From Psilocybe azurescens (taxonomy: Eukaryota > Basidiomycota > Agaricomycetes > Agaricales > Agrocybaceae), in NCBI GenBank assembly GCA_023853785.1, contig JAJIRX010000815.1, forward strand, positions 1 to 64,000: a stretch of DNA of 64,000 nt, written 5' to 3'. How positions within the stretch are numbered: position 1 is the stretch's first letter; every line of letters begins with the position of its first letter. A program made the position numbers and the translations under genes. Positions 1 through 11,621 of this stretch are shown piece by piece. A model generated the notes under the pieces. It saw only the letters and a list, made by a program, of their open reading frames with translations. It was not told where the DNA came from and ran no database searches.

Positions 1-1
1 T

Positions 2-178
2 CCCACTTCCAGATATTACACATACCTGACGTTAACACACACGCATTCCCATTCTTATCACTCGTCCGCCTCCGCCTACAACAACAATAACTATCACGAA
101 GACCGCGACCAAGAGGACGACCAAGTGGATGACGACTCCTGTTCTATAGATGAAGATGGGGATAGGGGATCACGATGA
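2..178 (+). CDS. possible 3' exon of a gene entering from the left edge
   Basis: The frame opening at base 2 stays open for 58 codons and ends at TGA 176-178. The peptide is rich in Ser, His, Tyr, Asn and Asp, with an acidic stretch near its end (QEDDQVDDDS). Such a low-complexity tail is common in fungal regulatory proteins, but no domain is visible and the start lies outside the window. It could equally be a chance open frame in repetitive sequence. Confidence 0.22.
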   Translation, partial: PTSRYYTYLTLTHTHSHSYHSSASAYNNNNYHEDRDQEDDQVDDDSCSIDEDGDRGSR

Positions 179-1000
179 TGTTTGCGTCCATGTCTATATC
201 ATTGAACCCGTACCTGAATGCAAGTCCAAGTCCAAGGGCGGATTCGGCAACAACGGCGGCGGCGGCTGTCCCAGACTCGCGCTCGGACACACCAAGCACG
301 AGCACGAGCATGAGCACGAGGGGTTGAGGAACGATAGCGCGACGATGACGACGATGCAGGTATGAGGCAAAGTTGGAGTTGGAGTTGGAGGTACAAGTTG
401 AACAGGCAGCACGCACAGAGTGTGGGTGTGGGTGGTTGGGTGGTTGTGGGTGTGTTGGTGACACAGGGGCACGGGAATGGGCGTGCGAGTGCGAATAGGA
501 CGGGAGTAGGATCGAAATACGAGGGAGGAGGACTGAGGCTGAGGGCTGAGGGTTCTATCCCCTATCGTCAGTGCCGGTGTCGGAAGCTGGGTCATGGGTC
601 CTGTTAACGCTAGCTCTTGGTATCAATCCAAACCCGGACAGAGAGGCAACTGCCACACTTGTCGCGGTGTGTGCCCTTTACGCTTTACTCAATACTGTAT
701 ACAGTATCTACGTTCTCGACAGCCCGGTTGTTGGTGACTGTCCATTCGTGACTCACTGTCATTTTCGGTACTACAGTGTGCGTGAGGGAAGGGGAAGGGA
801 CGGGGTGTTGCATGTGCGCTCCTTTCTTTTACATTGTTGATGCTCGTCTCCATACATTGTCTTCCACGCTCTATGTGTAGCAATATGTACACAATAATGT
901 GTTTCTCACCTCTACATAGCGACATAGACTAATCATGCATGAATGACACAGAGTCACCAAAAGAACCATCTGTGGCAGCTGAAATTTTGTGTCTAGGGCT
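179..1000. other. low-complexity stretch, no gene recognised
   Basis: This stretch has short simple repeats, including an AGCACG-type repeat near 296-320, GTTGGA near 372-391 and GTGGGT/GGTTGG near 420-455. The repeats hold several overlapping frames open on both strands. None resembles a protein family or shows splice structure. Confidence 0.5.
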
Positions 1001-1015
1001 AGAAATACTAGGCTT

Positions 1016-1893
1016 TTAAAACATGAAAAGGGCCCTGGCTTTCGCCAGCCAGCCCATGTTGCTGACGCTGTTGGAGACTTTGGTCAGCGAGCTGGTAGCC
1101 TGGACAGTTGTGTGCCATGACCTGGTCACCACAGGCCCATCGTCTTCGCAAACTGATTCCACCATCGCTTCTTGGACTGACACATCAATAATGACAGATG
1201 ATTCCATTGTCTGTGCACTCGTAGGCGGAATAATCCTGGTGGACTGCAACCAGCTGAGCCGCCGTGGGATGATCCTGGAGGAGATGCTTGGGCGGGCTGC
1301 TATGTGGTGCATTTGCGTGACGTGGGTGTTGTCTTCACTATGTGCATGGTCATTCGAATAGGCTGATGCCCCAGAAGCGATGGAACCAGTGCTGGCATTC
1401 TAAAATAGAACAAATTTATAAGAATAGAAGCATCAGTCAACAGTTGAAACTCACATACCGCCAATTGGGTTTGAAAAAGCGGCGAATTGGAAGTGATTTT
1501 CATCAGCGAAGGCGTTGTGGGCCGTTTGTTCTCCACTGTTGAAGCACCTTCCACAGGCTGTGGGAGGTTTAAGTGGGGCTCATGATATGCAGGGAAGCAG
1601 AAGCAGACACACCTGACCTATCCTTGATATCGAGATGCTGGCTCGCTGTCTGTGTCTGCGCCTTTTGATGGCAAGAGAGCTTGCAGGCCTCCCATCCGGA
1701 GAATGACCCAAATAAAATCCAGGGCCGGTAAGCTGTTCTTGAGCCTTCTGTTCGATCTCCTTTCCAATTGTTGAAATATCTATCATATGGCCGCTGAATG
1801 TAAGTACATGCAAGATGCAACCGTAATTTGAATAACACGTACCTTTTCGAGCAGTTCGAGGTCTCCATCCATACTCTCTATTGAGGAATCTAC
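1016..1893 (-). CDS. uncharacterised protein, four 3' exons
   Basis: Not recognised as a named family. Four exons join in one frame with canonical borders: 1893-1843, 1779-1613, 1557-1459 and 1399-1016, ending in a stop at 1016. Introns start GTACGT, GTGTGT and GTATGT and end TAG, CAG and TAG. The joined peptide begins with a basic stretch (REYGWRPRTARK), continues with GPGFYLGHSPDG and a basic RRRHRQR cluster followed by SISISR, then a Ser/Thr-rich tail with PRRLSW. The tail resembles a cytoplasmic regulatory tail, and RRxS-type sites could be kinase targets; that is inference. No start exon was found upstream, where the sequence turns AT-rich, so the gene may be 5'-truncated or have distant exons. 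Confidence 0.5.
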
Positions 1894-1912
1894 CTTTTAA
1901 CGAGAACAGCAC

Positions 1913-4515
1913 GTTGAATAAGAGGGATTATGAGTGTGAGCTGGATGTTGGGTGATAATGCTGGGGAGAGAACTAGGCATTAGTTCAGGCACCTCAGAAT
2001 CCCACGTTATCATTCTGTCTCCAGTTCGGACTCCGCCACATAGCTTATTATGAAATCGTCCATGGTTCTATGATCGGTCCATCATGCAAAACGAGCAGGC
2101 ACTGCAGTCCATAGATTTCAATAAATGCTATTGCCTTTCTTGTACATTTTTAGACCTTATTATTGTTGAAAGCAAACAAGTGAAAACCGTAGGATTGGTA
2201 GGTAACTCAATTATTCAATGAATAGAATAATCTATCTACTGGTTACTCAATTACCAAATGTCAGATCAATCTAAGGTCCTATTACCAGCACGTTCCTTAG
2301 TCACTACAAGAAAGGTAACCACTTGAATAGTAAGTATAGTAAAATATTACAGTGGATTGATTAATCAAACGAGAGCAATTCAATGTTCAGTAGATTAATC
2401 CAAGTCAATAGAAATAAATTGAACAGAATTCCCAAGAAAGAATGAAACAATTGTATTCAACAGGATAGCGAAACGATGAAAAGTACACAATAATGAGAGG
2501 AAAAGATAGAAACAATGGGAGAGAATATATTATGAGGATAGAACTGCAACCATGTCTGCAGTGGTGTCCATTGTTCAATATATTCCAAATTGCTGTGCAA
2601 TATATCATTGATAAAAAAGCAGGCATTGAGGCAAAGACACTATACACCACATATTTGAGAATTATAACGTGAAATAAGTCAATTCAGAGTCGGCTGCCGT
2701 ACACACAAGAAACGTAATGCAATAATTCGCTTTGGAGATCACTTGTTCAATTAACTAAAAATACCTACATAACTCAGTCATTGTCCGAATGGGTTTGCTT
2801 GATACATATGTTCTAAAGATGTGCTTGGGTTGGGCCCGCAAACTGTCTTATGTGCTTGCAACAATTCATTTACTATGACGCCGTTGGACCAAAGAATACT
2901 TTCCCACACGTGCCTGGAGTGGTCGTACTTCAAATTAAGATTGAGCACCTTGTGCGTGCAATTTATTCTATACTAACACTTTAGTTCACGTCCGTGCAGT
3001 TTATTATCCAGTCTGTGCCGGGTCCATGGCAGTCTGTGTCTATCCATTCTTGTGAAGGGATAAAATGACGACGACAGTGTTGTCCTGGCCCCCAGCTCTG
3101 CCGCTTCCTACAAGGATCCGTAGACCATTGATTCGGACATCAGATCGGTCTGCTCCTGCGTACTTGAGCGAGTTCCCAACACCATCGTCATCGTCGTCGG
3201 GATTTATAGTCAGGCTCTTGTCTGGACACTCCTCCAACTACACGAACAACAACACAATCACAAACAACCTGAAACCCCTCCTCCACCCATACCTCTGTGA
3301 CTCGCAATCGAACTAGAACCTCGCCGCTGCACGCACGGTAGAGCACACAGTGGCGGCGGCTGGACGTGTGCTGTTACCCACCGCCTTTCCTCAAGCGAAC
3401 ACTGTCAAACGTGAATGCGTGCACCTTGTCATCCAGCAGCACAGAGCCAGCAGCACAGATATGGTGGGAGCAGGGAGCGGATGGGAGTTAGCGTGGGTAG
3501 TGTGGGGTACGAGAAGGTATGCAGGGGATGCAGGGAAGAAGGGAAGGGGAGGAGAAAGCGCACCTTGGCCTTGGCACGTTGCCCATCCCACAATACATGC
3601 AGCTCTCGAGGAAGTGTACCTCTGTGGGGATCATCTTGTTGTTGAGCCGCCTGAGCTCAGTGAGCAGGGTGTTGATGAATGCCAGTGCAGTGGGTACTGG
3701 CGGGACTCAAGTTGTCTGTATGTATGATAACAATAACTTAGCATACGAAACCCAAAATTAGAATTATGACAATAAAGGTGCTGATGGGACTCTCCACCTT
3801 TCTATTGGAGTGAAATGACAGAACGACTCAGAGTCCGTGAATAAGGAGAAGCTAATATTTGTCAATGGACTGTAGCCCAGAATTATAGCTACAGTGAAGA
3901 ATGAAGAGTGACCCTCGAGACAGAAACAGAAATTCAATAATTTGAAAAGAGTCTGCGTTGAAATGACTATTGTGTCGCATACTAATAATTGCTGGCTGTC
4001 CCTGGATTCCTGAATTTGTGACTTTATTAAAAGTAGTGTAGATTATTATTAACGAGTCTTGAAAAACATGAGGATACCATCTTTAACGCTTCAAGAGACC
4101 CACCAAAGCCCGTGCGGCGCAGAAGGGACAATAGACAGTAACCAAGGGTCCTGATAAGGTAGCATAGACTATAGAGCGAGCTGCGGCGTCGATACATAGT
4201 ACTTTCTCACTTATTTCCCTCACATTTCCTCTCACCGCCGTCACCATAGAATAGTGAGTATGTAATAGTTACTGCATGCATGATGCATAATGTATAAGAG
4301 AACTAGGAGGAGCATGTGCATTTTTTCCAAATAGTTACTGTGTGCAGAACGAGGAGAAGCAAGTACATATTTTCACCATACTGCCAATACATAAGTTCTC
4401 AAACGTCATATCCTGTTTCTCCACTATGACCCAAAGACAAACTATCTGTTCTTTGGACACCTGCAACTTCTAGTGCTGATAGGGACAGGCAGACAAGAGA
4501 ATTGGATGGCTTAGA
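1913..4515. other. AT-rich intergenic stretch, no supported gene
   Basis: Mostly AT-rich sequence with short degenerate repeats (for example TTACTCAATTACCA near 2205-2255). A 65-codon minus-strand frame at 3040-3237 contains an Asp run (PDDDDDGVG) and could be an isolated exon. It has no recognisable domain and no convincing partner exons. Confidence 0.4.
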
Positions 4516-4521
4516 TTTTTC

Positions 4522-4941
4522 ACTCACAGGTTCCTGATGACTTCAATGCGGGCGTAATATGAATGTCACTGGCATTAATGTCGCCTTGGTCGTTTGAAAC
4601 ACGGCCAAGAATCAAGCAAACCAGCACAAATAGATTGGATGTAATTATACCTACGGCTTCTTTAATTAAATGAATCAGTATTCTAGTTTGTGGCTGTGGA
4701 TATGGGAAGAGTAGCTCACTTCGGCATGACATGTCATTATCCATACCACAAGAGCGCCGGGTCCAACAACATATCCACCATATGAGATGGTACAGAGAGC
4801 AATAGACACGATCAGGGTTATTGAGTTGGCAGAGAATACCAGCCGTACCCGAAGATGCTTGTTCGCAATAAGATTGATGTCCCATGGCTGATGTACGGGT
4901 ATTGTGATCAGTGCAATATTGCCAATCACATCCACTGCCAC
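4522..4941 (-). pseudogene. C-terminal part of an uncharacterised multi-pass membrane protein
   Basis: Two minus-strand segments look like one fungal membrane protein. The first (4941 to about 4715) has a hydrophilic start ending HQPWDINLIANKHLRVRL, then two hydrophobic helices around FSANSITLIVSIALC and YVVGPGALVVWIM. The second (about 4655-4522) has a helix EAVGIITSNLFVLVCLIL and a short tail ending HITPALKSSGTC. They lie in different frames and would need an intron of about 60 nt starting GTGAGC; the acceptor phase does not fit cleanly. No upstream exons for the expected N-terminal helices were found, so I call it a fragment. No function can be assigned. Confidence 0.4.
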
Positions 4942-5192
4942 ATGTAATCTTAATGAGAACTAGTCAATTGCACAAACTCCATAGTGATGACTCTGGCTCT
5001 TGAACAACAAAGTACAAGCACTATTAATTTAAGAACTTTATATTTAATAAAATCTACAATTAGTTTGTCTGATTTGACCACCTCAAGTGTGACCTTGGAT
5101 CAGACACTGATATCAGCCAGGTCCAACAACCCTTGGACATCGGATAGCCCATTGATTCAAACAGTTGAGATATTACACATGTGATGCATATT

Positions 5193-5481
5193 GATGAGTC
5201 AGCATGTATTCTCCTTTACATGATGAGTCAGCGTGTATTCTCCTTTACATGATGAGTCAGCGTGTATTCTCCTTTACATGATGAGTCAGCGTGTATTCTC
5301 CTTTACATGATGAGTCAGCGTGTATTCTCCTTTACATGATGAGTCAGCATGTATTCTCCTTTACATGATGAGTCAGCGTGTATTCTCCTTTACATGATGA
5401 GTCAGTGTGTATTCTCCTTTACATGATGAGTCAGCATGTATTCTCCTTTACATGACGAGTCAGCGTGTATTCTCTTTGACA
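5193..5481. repeat. tandem array, about 10 units of 29 bp, each with a bZIP-type site
   Basis: About ten head-to-tail copies of a 29-bp unit beginning TGATGAGTCAGCGTGTATTC. Units differ by single bases (CGTG/CATG/TGTG). The last unit has GACGAGTCA in place of GATGAGTCA and is otherwise degenerate. All but the last contain TGAGTCA, the consensus bound by Gcn4/AP-1 bZIP factors. There is no unique sequence between units, so this is not a CRISPR array. No gene start was recognised next to it. Confidence 0.9.
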
Positions 5482-5678
5482 TGCTCACTCATATGACCTT
5501 AACATGGACTGCAAAATTCTGCTTAGTACCACCCGGTCCTGTAAAAAAGCAGCAATAGTGAAAGCTAATAGAACCAATGAACCAGACAAGTCTAATATAG
5601 GACAGTCAGTACTTCAGTGCAGGTGAACAGAGTGACAAACTCTGTTTATTTAAACAGGTTCTGTTCTGAGTGAGAGTA

Positions 5679-6680
5679 GGTATTAGTAGTACCTGTAAAG
5701 TAGTAGGTTCTTTAGCTTGGATAAAAATTTGCAGATTTGAGTATACAAATGTTTCAAGGATATAATAAGGATGTCCCATGCCAAAAAATAGTGAAATCGG
5801 CAGTCCCATTCTCGAGATATGAAGGGGAGGGGAAGGAGGAAGGGTACATACAAGATATTCAAATCTGGCTCACCAACTTATAATTTGGTATCCACATACT
5901 CATATTCACTCCTTGATTATGGAAAAATATGTTTCATAGAGAGTGAACCCAAACTGAATATCTTTGGATGGAGGGGAAGGCTGGATACTGTCGTGCTCAA
6001 AAGATATTCATCATCAACTTTGGGGATTCCAAAACTAGTTCCCGTAGTCAGGGACATCTTGGGAGCCCATTAAAATCATTTTGGAAGACTCCCATGTGTG
6101 CTGAATATTTTCAGGCAGGGGAGGAGGACAACAATGGTCAGTGATGTTGAAAATATTCATGTGATTGTTGAGAGGCTAATAAATGATCATTTTGTGAATT
6201 AGTACCCTAGGAATACATATTCCATGTGTGTTTTAGTATGGGGAGATGCTCCCCAAGGAATACAAGGATGGTAGCATTGGGAGGTGGAAGGCAGAGGCAG
6301 AGGCAGAAGGCAGAAGCGGACTTGGAATGCAAAACATAGGTCAGAGCAGGATGTGGTGATAGAAGCGGGAGGCAGAGGTTGGAGTCAAGGGCAGGTTTCG
6401 GACCAGAGGTAGGAGTGCAAGGCAGAGGTCAGAGTGCAAGGGTGGAGGTCAGAGTGCAAGGCGGAGGTGGGAGCAGAATGCAGATGCAGACAACACCAGT
6501 ATATTCAGATAACATTATCACTGATAGAAGTGCACACCTCTGTGGAATATTTCTACTGACACACAGTACAAAGTGTATGAAGCAAGTTCAACTTTTAATT
6601 AGTTACTATCACTACTGCTACTACTTTCACTCTCCTAGTCCTCATCTTCCTCTGAAAGCACTCCACTTTTCACACCGCAT
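5679..6680 (+). repeat. dispersed repeat family, copy A
   Basis: This segment matches the reverse complement of 28270-29314 over nearly its whole length. It starts at ATTAGTAGTACCTGTAAAG and runs through the block TCTCGAGATATGAAGGGGAG, a GCAGAGGCAGAAGG-type minisatellite (about 6285-6480), and a block around CTCTGTGGAATATTTCTACT. It ends in sequence matching the acidic/Ser-rich C-terminus of the gene at 27-28.3 kb. The 84-codon frame at 5819-6073 is conserved with copy B but not convincingly coding. Confidence 0.8.
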
Positions 6681-6839
6681 TTGTTGACATTTCCAACTTT
6701 CCGCACTTGGTCCACACTCAGTCCGCTTTTTTCCGCCTTTTGGATTTTTTTGAACTCCGCTTTTCCGACTTGTGCTCACCGCACTCAGTCCGCACTCAGC
6801 CCGCACTCAGTTCGCTTTTTTCCGCTTTTTAGTCCATAT

Positions 6840-7340
6840 TTTAATCTTTCAGCAAGGGGATGGAGGACAGCTATGGTCAGTTCTATTGAAATATATATTG
6901 ATGTGATTGTTGAGAAGCTAATAAATAAAAACTACTTTACCAATGGAAAGAAATTGTGGAAATGGAAATATGAGTCCTGATTTCAAACATTTTAGTCCCC
7001 TTTTCAGGCCACTTTTTAGATTAGTTTGGACCGCTTTTGAGACCGCTTTAGTCCGCTTTTGAGACGGCTCTCAGTCCGCTTTTGGACTGCTTTGGACCCC
7101 TTTTGGACCAGTTTGGACCACTTTTGACACCGCTTTTCAGGCCACTTTTTAGTATTTTAGAAAGGGGATAGAGAACACCTATGGTCAGCTATATTAAAAG
7201 TATTCATGTAATTGTTGAGAGGCTAATAAATAGTTATTGTGTGATTGAGTAGCCTGGAAATACATATTCTGTGTCTCTTTAAGTCTAGGGAGATATTCCC
7301 TGAGGAAGACAAGAAAAGTGATATTGGAGGACAGGTGGGA
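6840..7340 (+). repeat. two further partial copies of the copy A/B repeat
   Basis: Around 6850-6935 and again around 7155-7340 the sequence repeats the block found in copy A near 6115-6290: GGGGATRGAGRACA, ATGGTCAG, GTGATTGTTGAGARGCTAAT, and in the second copy GGGAGATATTCCCTGAGG. Between them (6690-6840 and 6985-7150) lie degenerate runs of CCGCTTTT, GTCCGCTTTT and similar. The region is a nest of truncated copies. Confidence 0.65.
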
Positions 7341-7436
7341 GAGAAGGTGGAAATGGAAGGTGGTTATAAAAATCAAAGTAAGACCAGAAAGCAGAGAGGA
7401 GGTGGGAGCAAGAACTGCATGCACACTGACATTATC

Positions 7437-7690
7437 ACCGCCCTCTGCACTCCAACACCATCTCTGCACTCCTGCACTCCAACACCATCACCACACTCTG
7501 CACTCCTACAATATTTATGGACACTGACACCACTACCGCCCTCCGCATTCCGACACCATCACCGCACTCTGCACTCCAACACCATTACCACACTTGGCAC
7601 TCCTACAATATTTCTGGACACTGACATCATCCCCACCCTCTGCACCCTGACACTGACACTGCACCCCGCACTCTTACAATATATACATGC
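7437..7690 (+). repeat. minisatellite of CTCTGCACTCCAACACCATC-like units
   Basis: Imperfect repeats of about 20 bp (CTGCACTCCAACACCATCAC and variants) with larger repeats containing TCCTACAATATTTATGGACA. The repeat holds a 174-codon frame open on the plus strand (7245-7769), which I regard as an artefact. Confidence 0.75.
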
Positions 7691-7769
7691 TTATAAAATT
7701 CATAGAAAAATACTGCTTCTTGAAACCTTACTCCTTTCTATTCTTCTCAAACCCCATGATGTCTCATAG

Positions 7770-8330
7770 GTAATCTCATTCTTTTCCCTCACACTTCTAC
7801 CATTACTATCGTACCTACCCCCCCTTTGTTTGGATTCAGTACGATGAATGCCAGAGTGTGTCACTCATTTCCTTGACCATACTAATGTCTGATATTCTGA
7901 GCTTACAGTGGATCATTATAATTTGTCTTGGACATAATTCAGCCCTTTCATGCTTGTACTGAACCATTCTCCTCATTATTCTCTTTCTGAATGCACATAT
8001 ACGATCTCAGTTTCTCCATCTCACTCACCTAATTCTGAGAGAATACAGCTCCAGAATGCTAAATTATTATATAGCATCTCAATGCTATGCCTCTTCAAAT
8101 CCAACTATGCAGAGACGTTTCAGCATTTGGAGGATTGGAGGTGGCAAAGTAGGTTGAGCTGCTCATACAAAACTGAGTGTTGTGCTTGACCAGGTGGTAG
8201 TGCATAATATGGCAGATAATCAGATACTGAAGGCGGTTCATGGGGAGACCTTGAAGTGGAATCATACACATCAATTCCATACCAGTCAGTTGAGTCATTG
8301 CTACTCAAGAAGGTACTGCTGCATGGACAA
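7770..8330. other. no gene recognised
   Basis: AT-rich sequence without recognisable coding or repeat structure, lying between the minisatellite and the composite repeat. Confidence 0.4.
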
Positions 8331-8334
8331 TGAT

Positions 8335-10862
8335 ATTATCTTCAAATAAGTGTTGTAGCCCAGGCAACTAGTACTTTCCACTATTATAATTGGTACAGCA
8401 AAGGCTAGACAGTACACAGTGCATTTCATTCCTTTTCTGATAGTCTTTTCTATTATCACAAGCCAAGATATCTATTTAGTCTATAAAAACAGCCTTGTAC
8501 CTTAGAATAGAAACCAATGACTCTACACCCCTGATTTTATATCAGAATCTACTCTGAATATCCAGCATATTTGTTGCCTTATATCTTGTTGAAAAATAAA
8601 GTTATAAGGGAACTCCACGGGTCACCAGCGGATAAATGACGGATAGTTAATTATAGTCAGATAGCCACAAATTGTATCCATTTTTACAATTTATTTCATG
8701 CAAACCGGTTGAGAACTAACCAAGTTATACCCTCTGCAAGTTTGTGGAACTTAGATCCAGTGGTAGTCATGCAATGAGCTCAACACTGATGGCGGGTATG
8801 CCAAATTTGGAAATTCACCAAATTAGATGACCGCTGCTGAGAAATCGTAATGTCACAGCATCAGTTTGCGTCACTTTCGGCTCAAACTTGGCAGGAGTAT
8901 AGCTCTCTCGATTCTACACCGATTTGCACAAAAAAGTTCTAAAAATAAGGTAAAATTTTTGCTATATACTAATTACATAAAACTCTGTGAAAATTTACAG
9001 GTAACCCATGCAGTTCCCTAGTGAGAAGTGAGAAAGAGAATAAGGGATCTTCTTACAGCAGTGTACCAAACTATATACTACTACAAGGGCTCTATGTTTG
9101 TGATTCAAACTTTGTCTAATCTAATCAATACATCTGTGACATGCAGAGAACTTGCCATTGTAGACCCCAATCAAACAAGTTTGACTGCTTATTATGAAGA
9201 TCACGTGCTGACCTTGGATTGTTGTGAGGTCCTCACGTGATCACCATCAAAAATCGAGAATATCTGGGTCCTGTCTGATCTAATCAATACATCTATGATG
9301 TGCAGAAAACTTGCTCCAATCAAACAAGTTTGACCGCTTATTATGAAGATCACGTGCTGACCTTGGATTGTTGTGAGGTCCTCATGTGATTACCATCAAA
9401 AATCAAGAATATCTGGGTCCTGTCTAATCTACAGTGACTTGCATACAGTATACTGACACTCCTTGGGTCAAATTGAAATTCCGACCCCAAATTTGATTCA
9501 AAACACTTAATGTTTGGTAAACTTATTTATGTAGTATAGATACAAGCTCAGGCCAAATTTTATAGTGATTGGATAACTTCCCTGGTTCTAGATCAAAATA
9601 TGATAGAGAATGTGGGTATATTTGACTGCAAAATTTTTCTTTCATGACTTTGTGCCATTTTGGTTTGGTTTTGGAGCAATATTTTTATACGTTCAGAAAG
9701 CTCTCATTTTCCTCTTTCCAATACATCTTTAATAGTAAGAATCCGGTCAATTTTGACCTCATAATGAATTGACTTTAGTGTCGGCATGACAATCTGATGC
9801 AATATGCACTGGTTCACACATGAGCATTACATTTTTGATGCACGGAAACACAGTTGGTAAAGGCTTGGGTCACACTATCCCAAGGACCATCAGTGTGACA
9901 TTTTGACATCCCCAGTAATTGTTGTATATTGCACCGAAACTCCCACTTTTGTCCTAAAAGGTTATCAGTAGGTGTATACAAAGTCCCTCCATGACCCAAT
10001 GTAAAAATATTTAGAGATTATTAGGTAAAAAATTTTCAGGACAAAATGCTGTTCCAGAGAACGTCCATATACTGTATTTTTTGCAGTCTGAAATTTCAGC
10101 GTACACCTTGATGTGACCATCATTTAACTCTCTCACGGTAACTCCATTTTAAATACAACCCTGGGGCATGGCGCACAGCTCTTGTAAAAGTCCACTGTTC
10201 TGTAGTTGCACTTGTAGGACAAAATATAATATACAGTTCGTTTACTGCATCCTGCAAGGATAGCTATCTCTGGGGTAGTTCTCTGTTGTTCATTATATCA
10301 CATAAGAATACCACAATGCATATCTTGAGAAATAGGAGGGGCCATTGGAGTACAAAAGTCTTTCCGTTCAATAAATACCTACATATACCATTGTTACCAA
10401 CGCCTGCATGTGCAAGATCTGTCCCAACACCACAAAACTGGGAAAAATAAGGTTTGAAGTGACAAGTTGGTCACATCAAATGGCTTGAGGAAAATTTTGG
10501 ACTGCAAAAAATATGCAAGTCACTGTAATCAATACATCTATGATGTGCAGGGAACTTCCTATTATACACCCTAATCAAACAAGTTTGACTGCTTATTGTG
10601 AAGATCACGTGCTGACCTTGGACTATTACAAGGTCCTCACATGATCACCATCAAAAACCTAGAATATCTGGCTTCTTTGCTTGTTTTTGAACTTCTGCAG
10701 GATCAATGTAGCAGTTATGATGTTTTTAATTTTGATAGAGAAAGAAACAGTATATGAAGATTCCAACTAATTTGGTAATTTCAGATGTATAGCCTAAAAA
10801 TTCATTTTCCTATATATATATACAGCTAGCCCAGGAAAACTAATACTTTCCACTATTATAAT
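8335..10862 (+). repeat. composite repeat, copy 1 (carries an insertion)
   Basis: Blocks occur in the same order as in 11622-13620: CTTCAAATAAG...CTAGTACTTTCCACTATTA (8340), a block ending in ATCAGAATCTACT (8545), a block starting CACCAAATTAG with GGCTCAAACTTGGCAG (8820-8900), then about 140-bp units with CAATCAAACAAGTTTGAC and GAAGATCACGTGCTGACCTT (9114-9420 and 10527-10665), then a terminal block with GAACTTCTGCAGGATCA (10690-10800). A short copy of the first block (CTAATACTTTCCACTATTA) follows at 10836. Copy 1 is longer because 9432-10525 is inserted in it. Confidence 0.8.
9432..10525. mobile_element. non-autonomous Tc1/mariner-type insertion with TA target duplication
   Basis: A 1094-bp insertion bounded by 14-bp inverted repeats: CAGTGACTTGCATA at the left, TATGCAAGTCACTG at the right. 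It is flanked by TA on each side. Sister copies of the host repeat (12845, 13005, 13145, 13300) read TCTAATCTAATCAATAC without interruption and so give the empty site; TA is the duplicated target. TA duplication with CAGTG ends fits the Tc1/mariner/pogo superfamily. The interior has no frame above about 60 codons, so it does not encode a transposase. The interior also holds inverted fragments such as ACTGTATTTTTTGCAGT near 10072. Confidence 0.8.
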
Positions 10863-11621
10863 TGGTACAGCAAAGATTAGGCAGTATACCACATCACGAG
10901 CTTTGTTCCGGTTTTCATTTTTCAGGCTTATTTTAAAACATTGACTGGGGGACCAAATGCTGTATTAGATGCATTGATCTGTTCCTATAACTTTGTTTCA
11001 GTATCGGAGCATTCAAGAGTTCTCTTGGTGGAGATTTTGTTGCCATCATCAATTCATGCCCTGTAAAGGAATTTTCCAAATCAATTGAAACTACGCCTTA
11101 GAGGATCAATCAATATGGCCAGAAAGCCAAATATTTCCACTATCTATCATTCTGAACCATATGCAAAAACTTGGCGTACAAGATATATATCTAAAGTTTC
11201 AGGAAAATACAACTTTAAGTAGATTGACGAGGTGAACTACTACTATCAGTGTAATTTTATTCAATTCATACGTCTCCACATTACATGGTTGTTAAGTTTG
11301 TAACAGATGTCACATCTGTCCCTCACAAGTGATCGCCCAGTGGCGGAAACCTTATTAATTATCAAAGGTGATCCCTGTGCCCAGAAATCACAAAAGCTGT
11401 CCACTAAATTAGGGCGATCACCTGTTCAGTAGTCAAACATCACTGTGCCACACGGGAGATCGCCCCACGGACCGAATGCATTGGCAATTGAAATCTTGTC
11501 TACAACTCAACATATGGTGGACTACTAGATCCGACCATAATACTTGTGATTTGCAATGCAGCTGACTTGAGTGAGGGATCGCCCAGTTAGCGATCGCCAC
11601 TCGATACTATAGGTAACTTGA
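10863..11621. other. spacer between the two composite repeats
   Basis: AT-rich sequence with no coding signal. It contains several GATCGCCC / GGGCGATC motifs (11333, 11412, 11460, 11578), an echo of the GATCACCC motif that is tandemly repeated at 12.3 kb. Confidence 0.4.

Noticed and set aside
144..607. Overlapping frames up to 133 codons on both strands
   Set aside because: Simple repeats keep all frames open; the peptides are low-complexity.
5193..5481. CRISPR array
   Set aside because: The 29-bp units abut directly with no spacers, and the context is eukaryotic.
5819..6073. 84-codon protein conserved between repeat copies A and B
   Set aside because: Conservation extends equally through non-coding parts of the repeat and there is no start context or domain. 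Possible but unsupported as a gene.
7245..7769. 174-codon plus-strand frame
   Set aside because: Its translation is the minisatellite unit repeated (CTPTPSLHS); the repeat length keeps the frame open.
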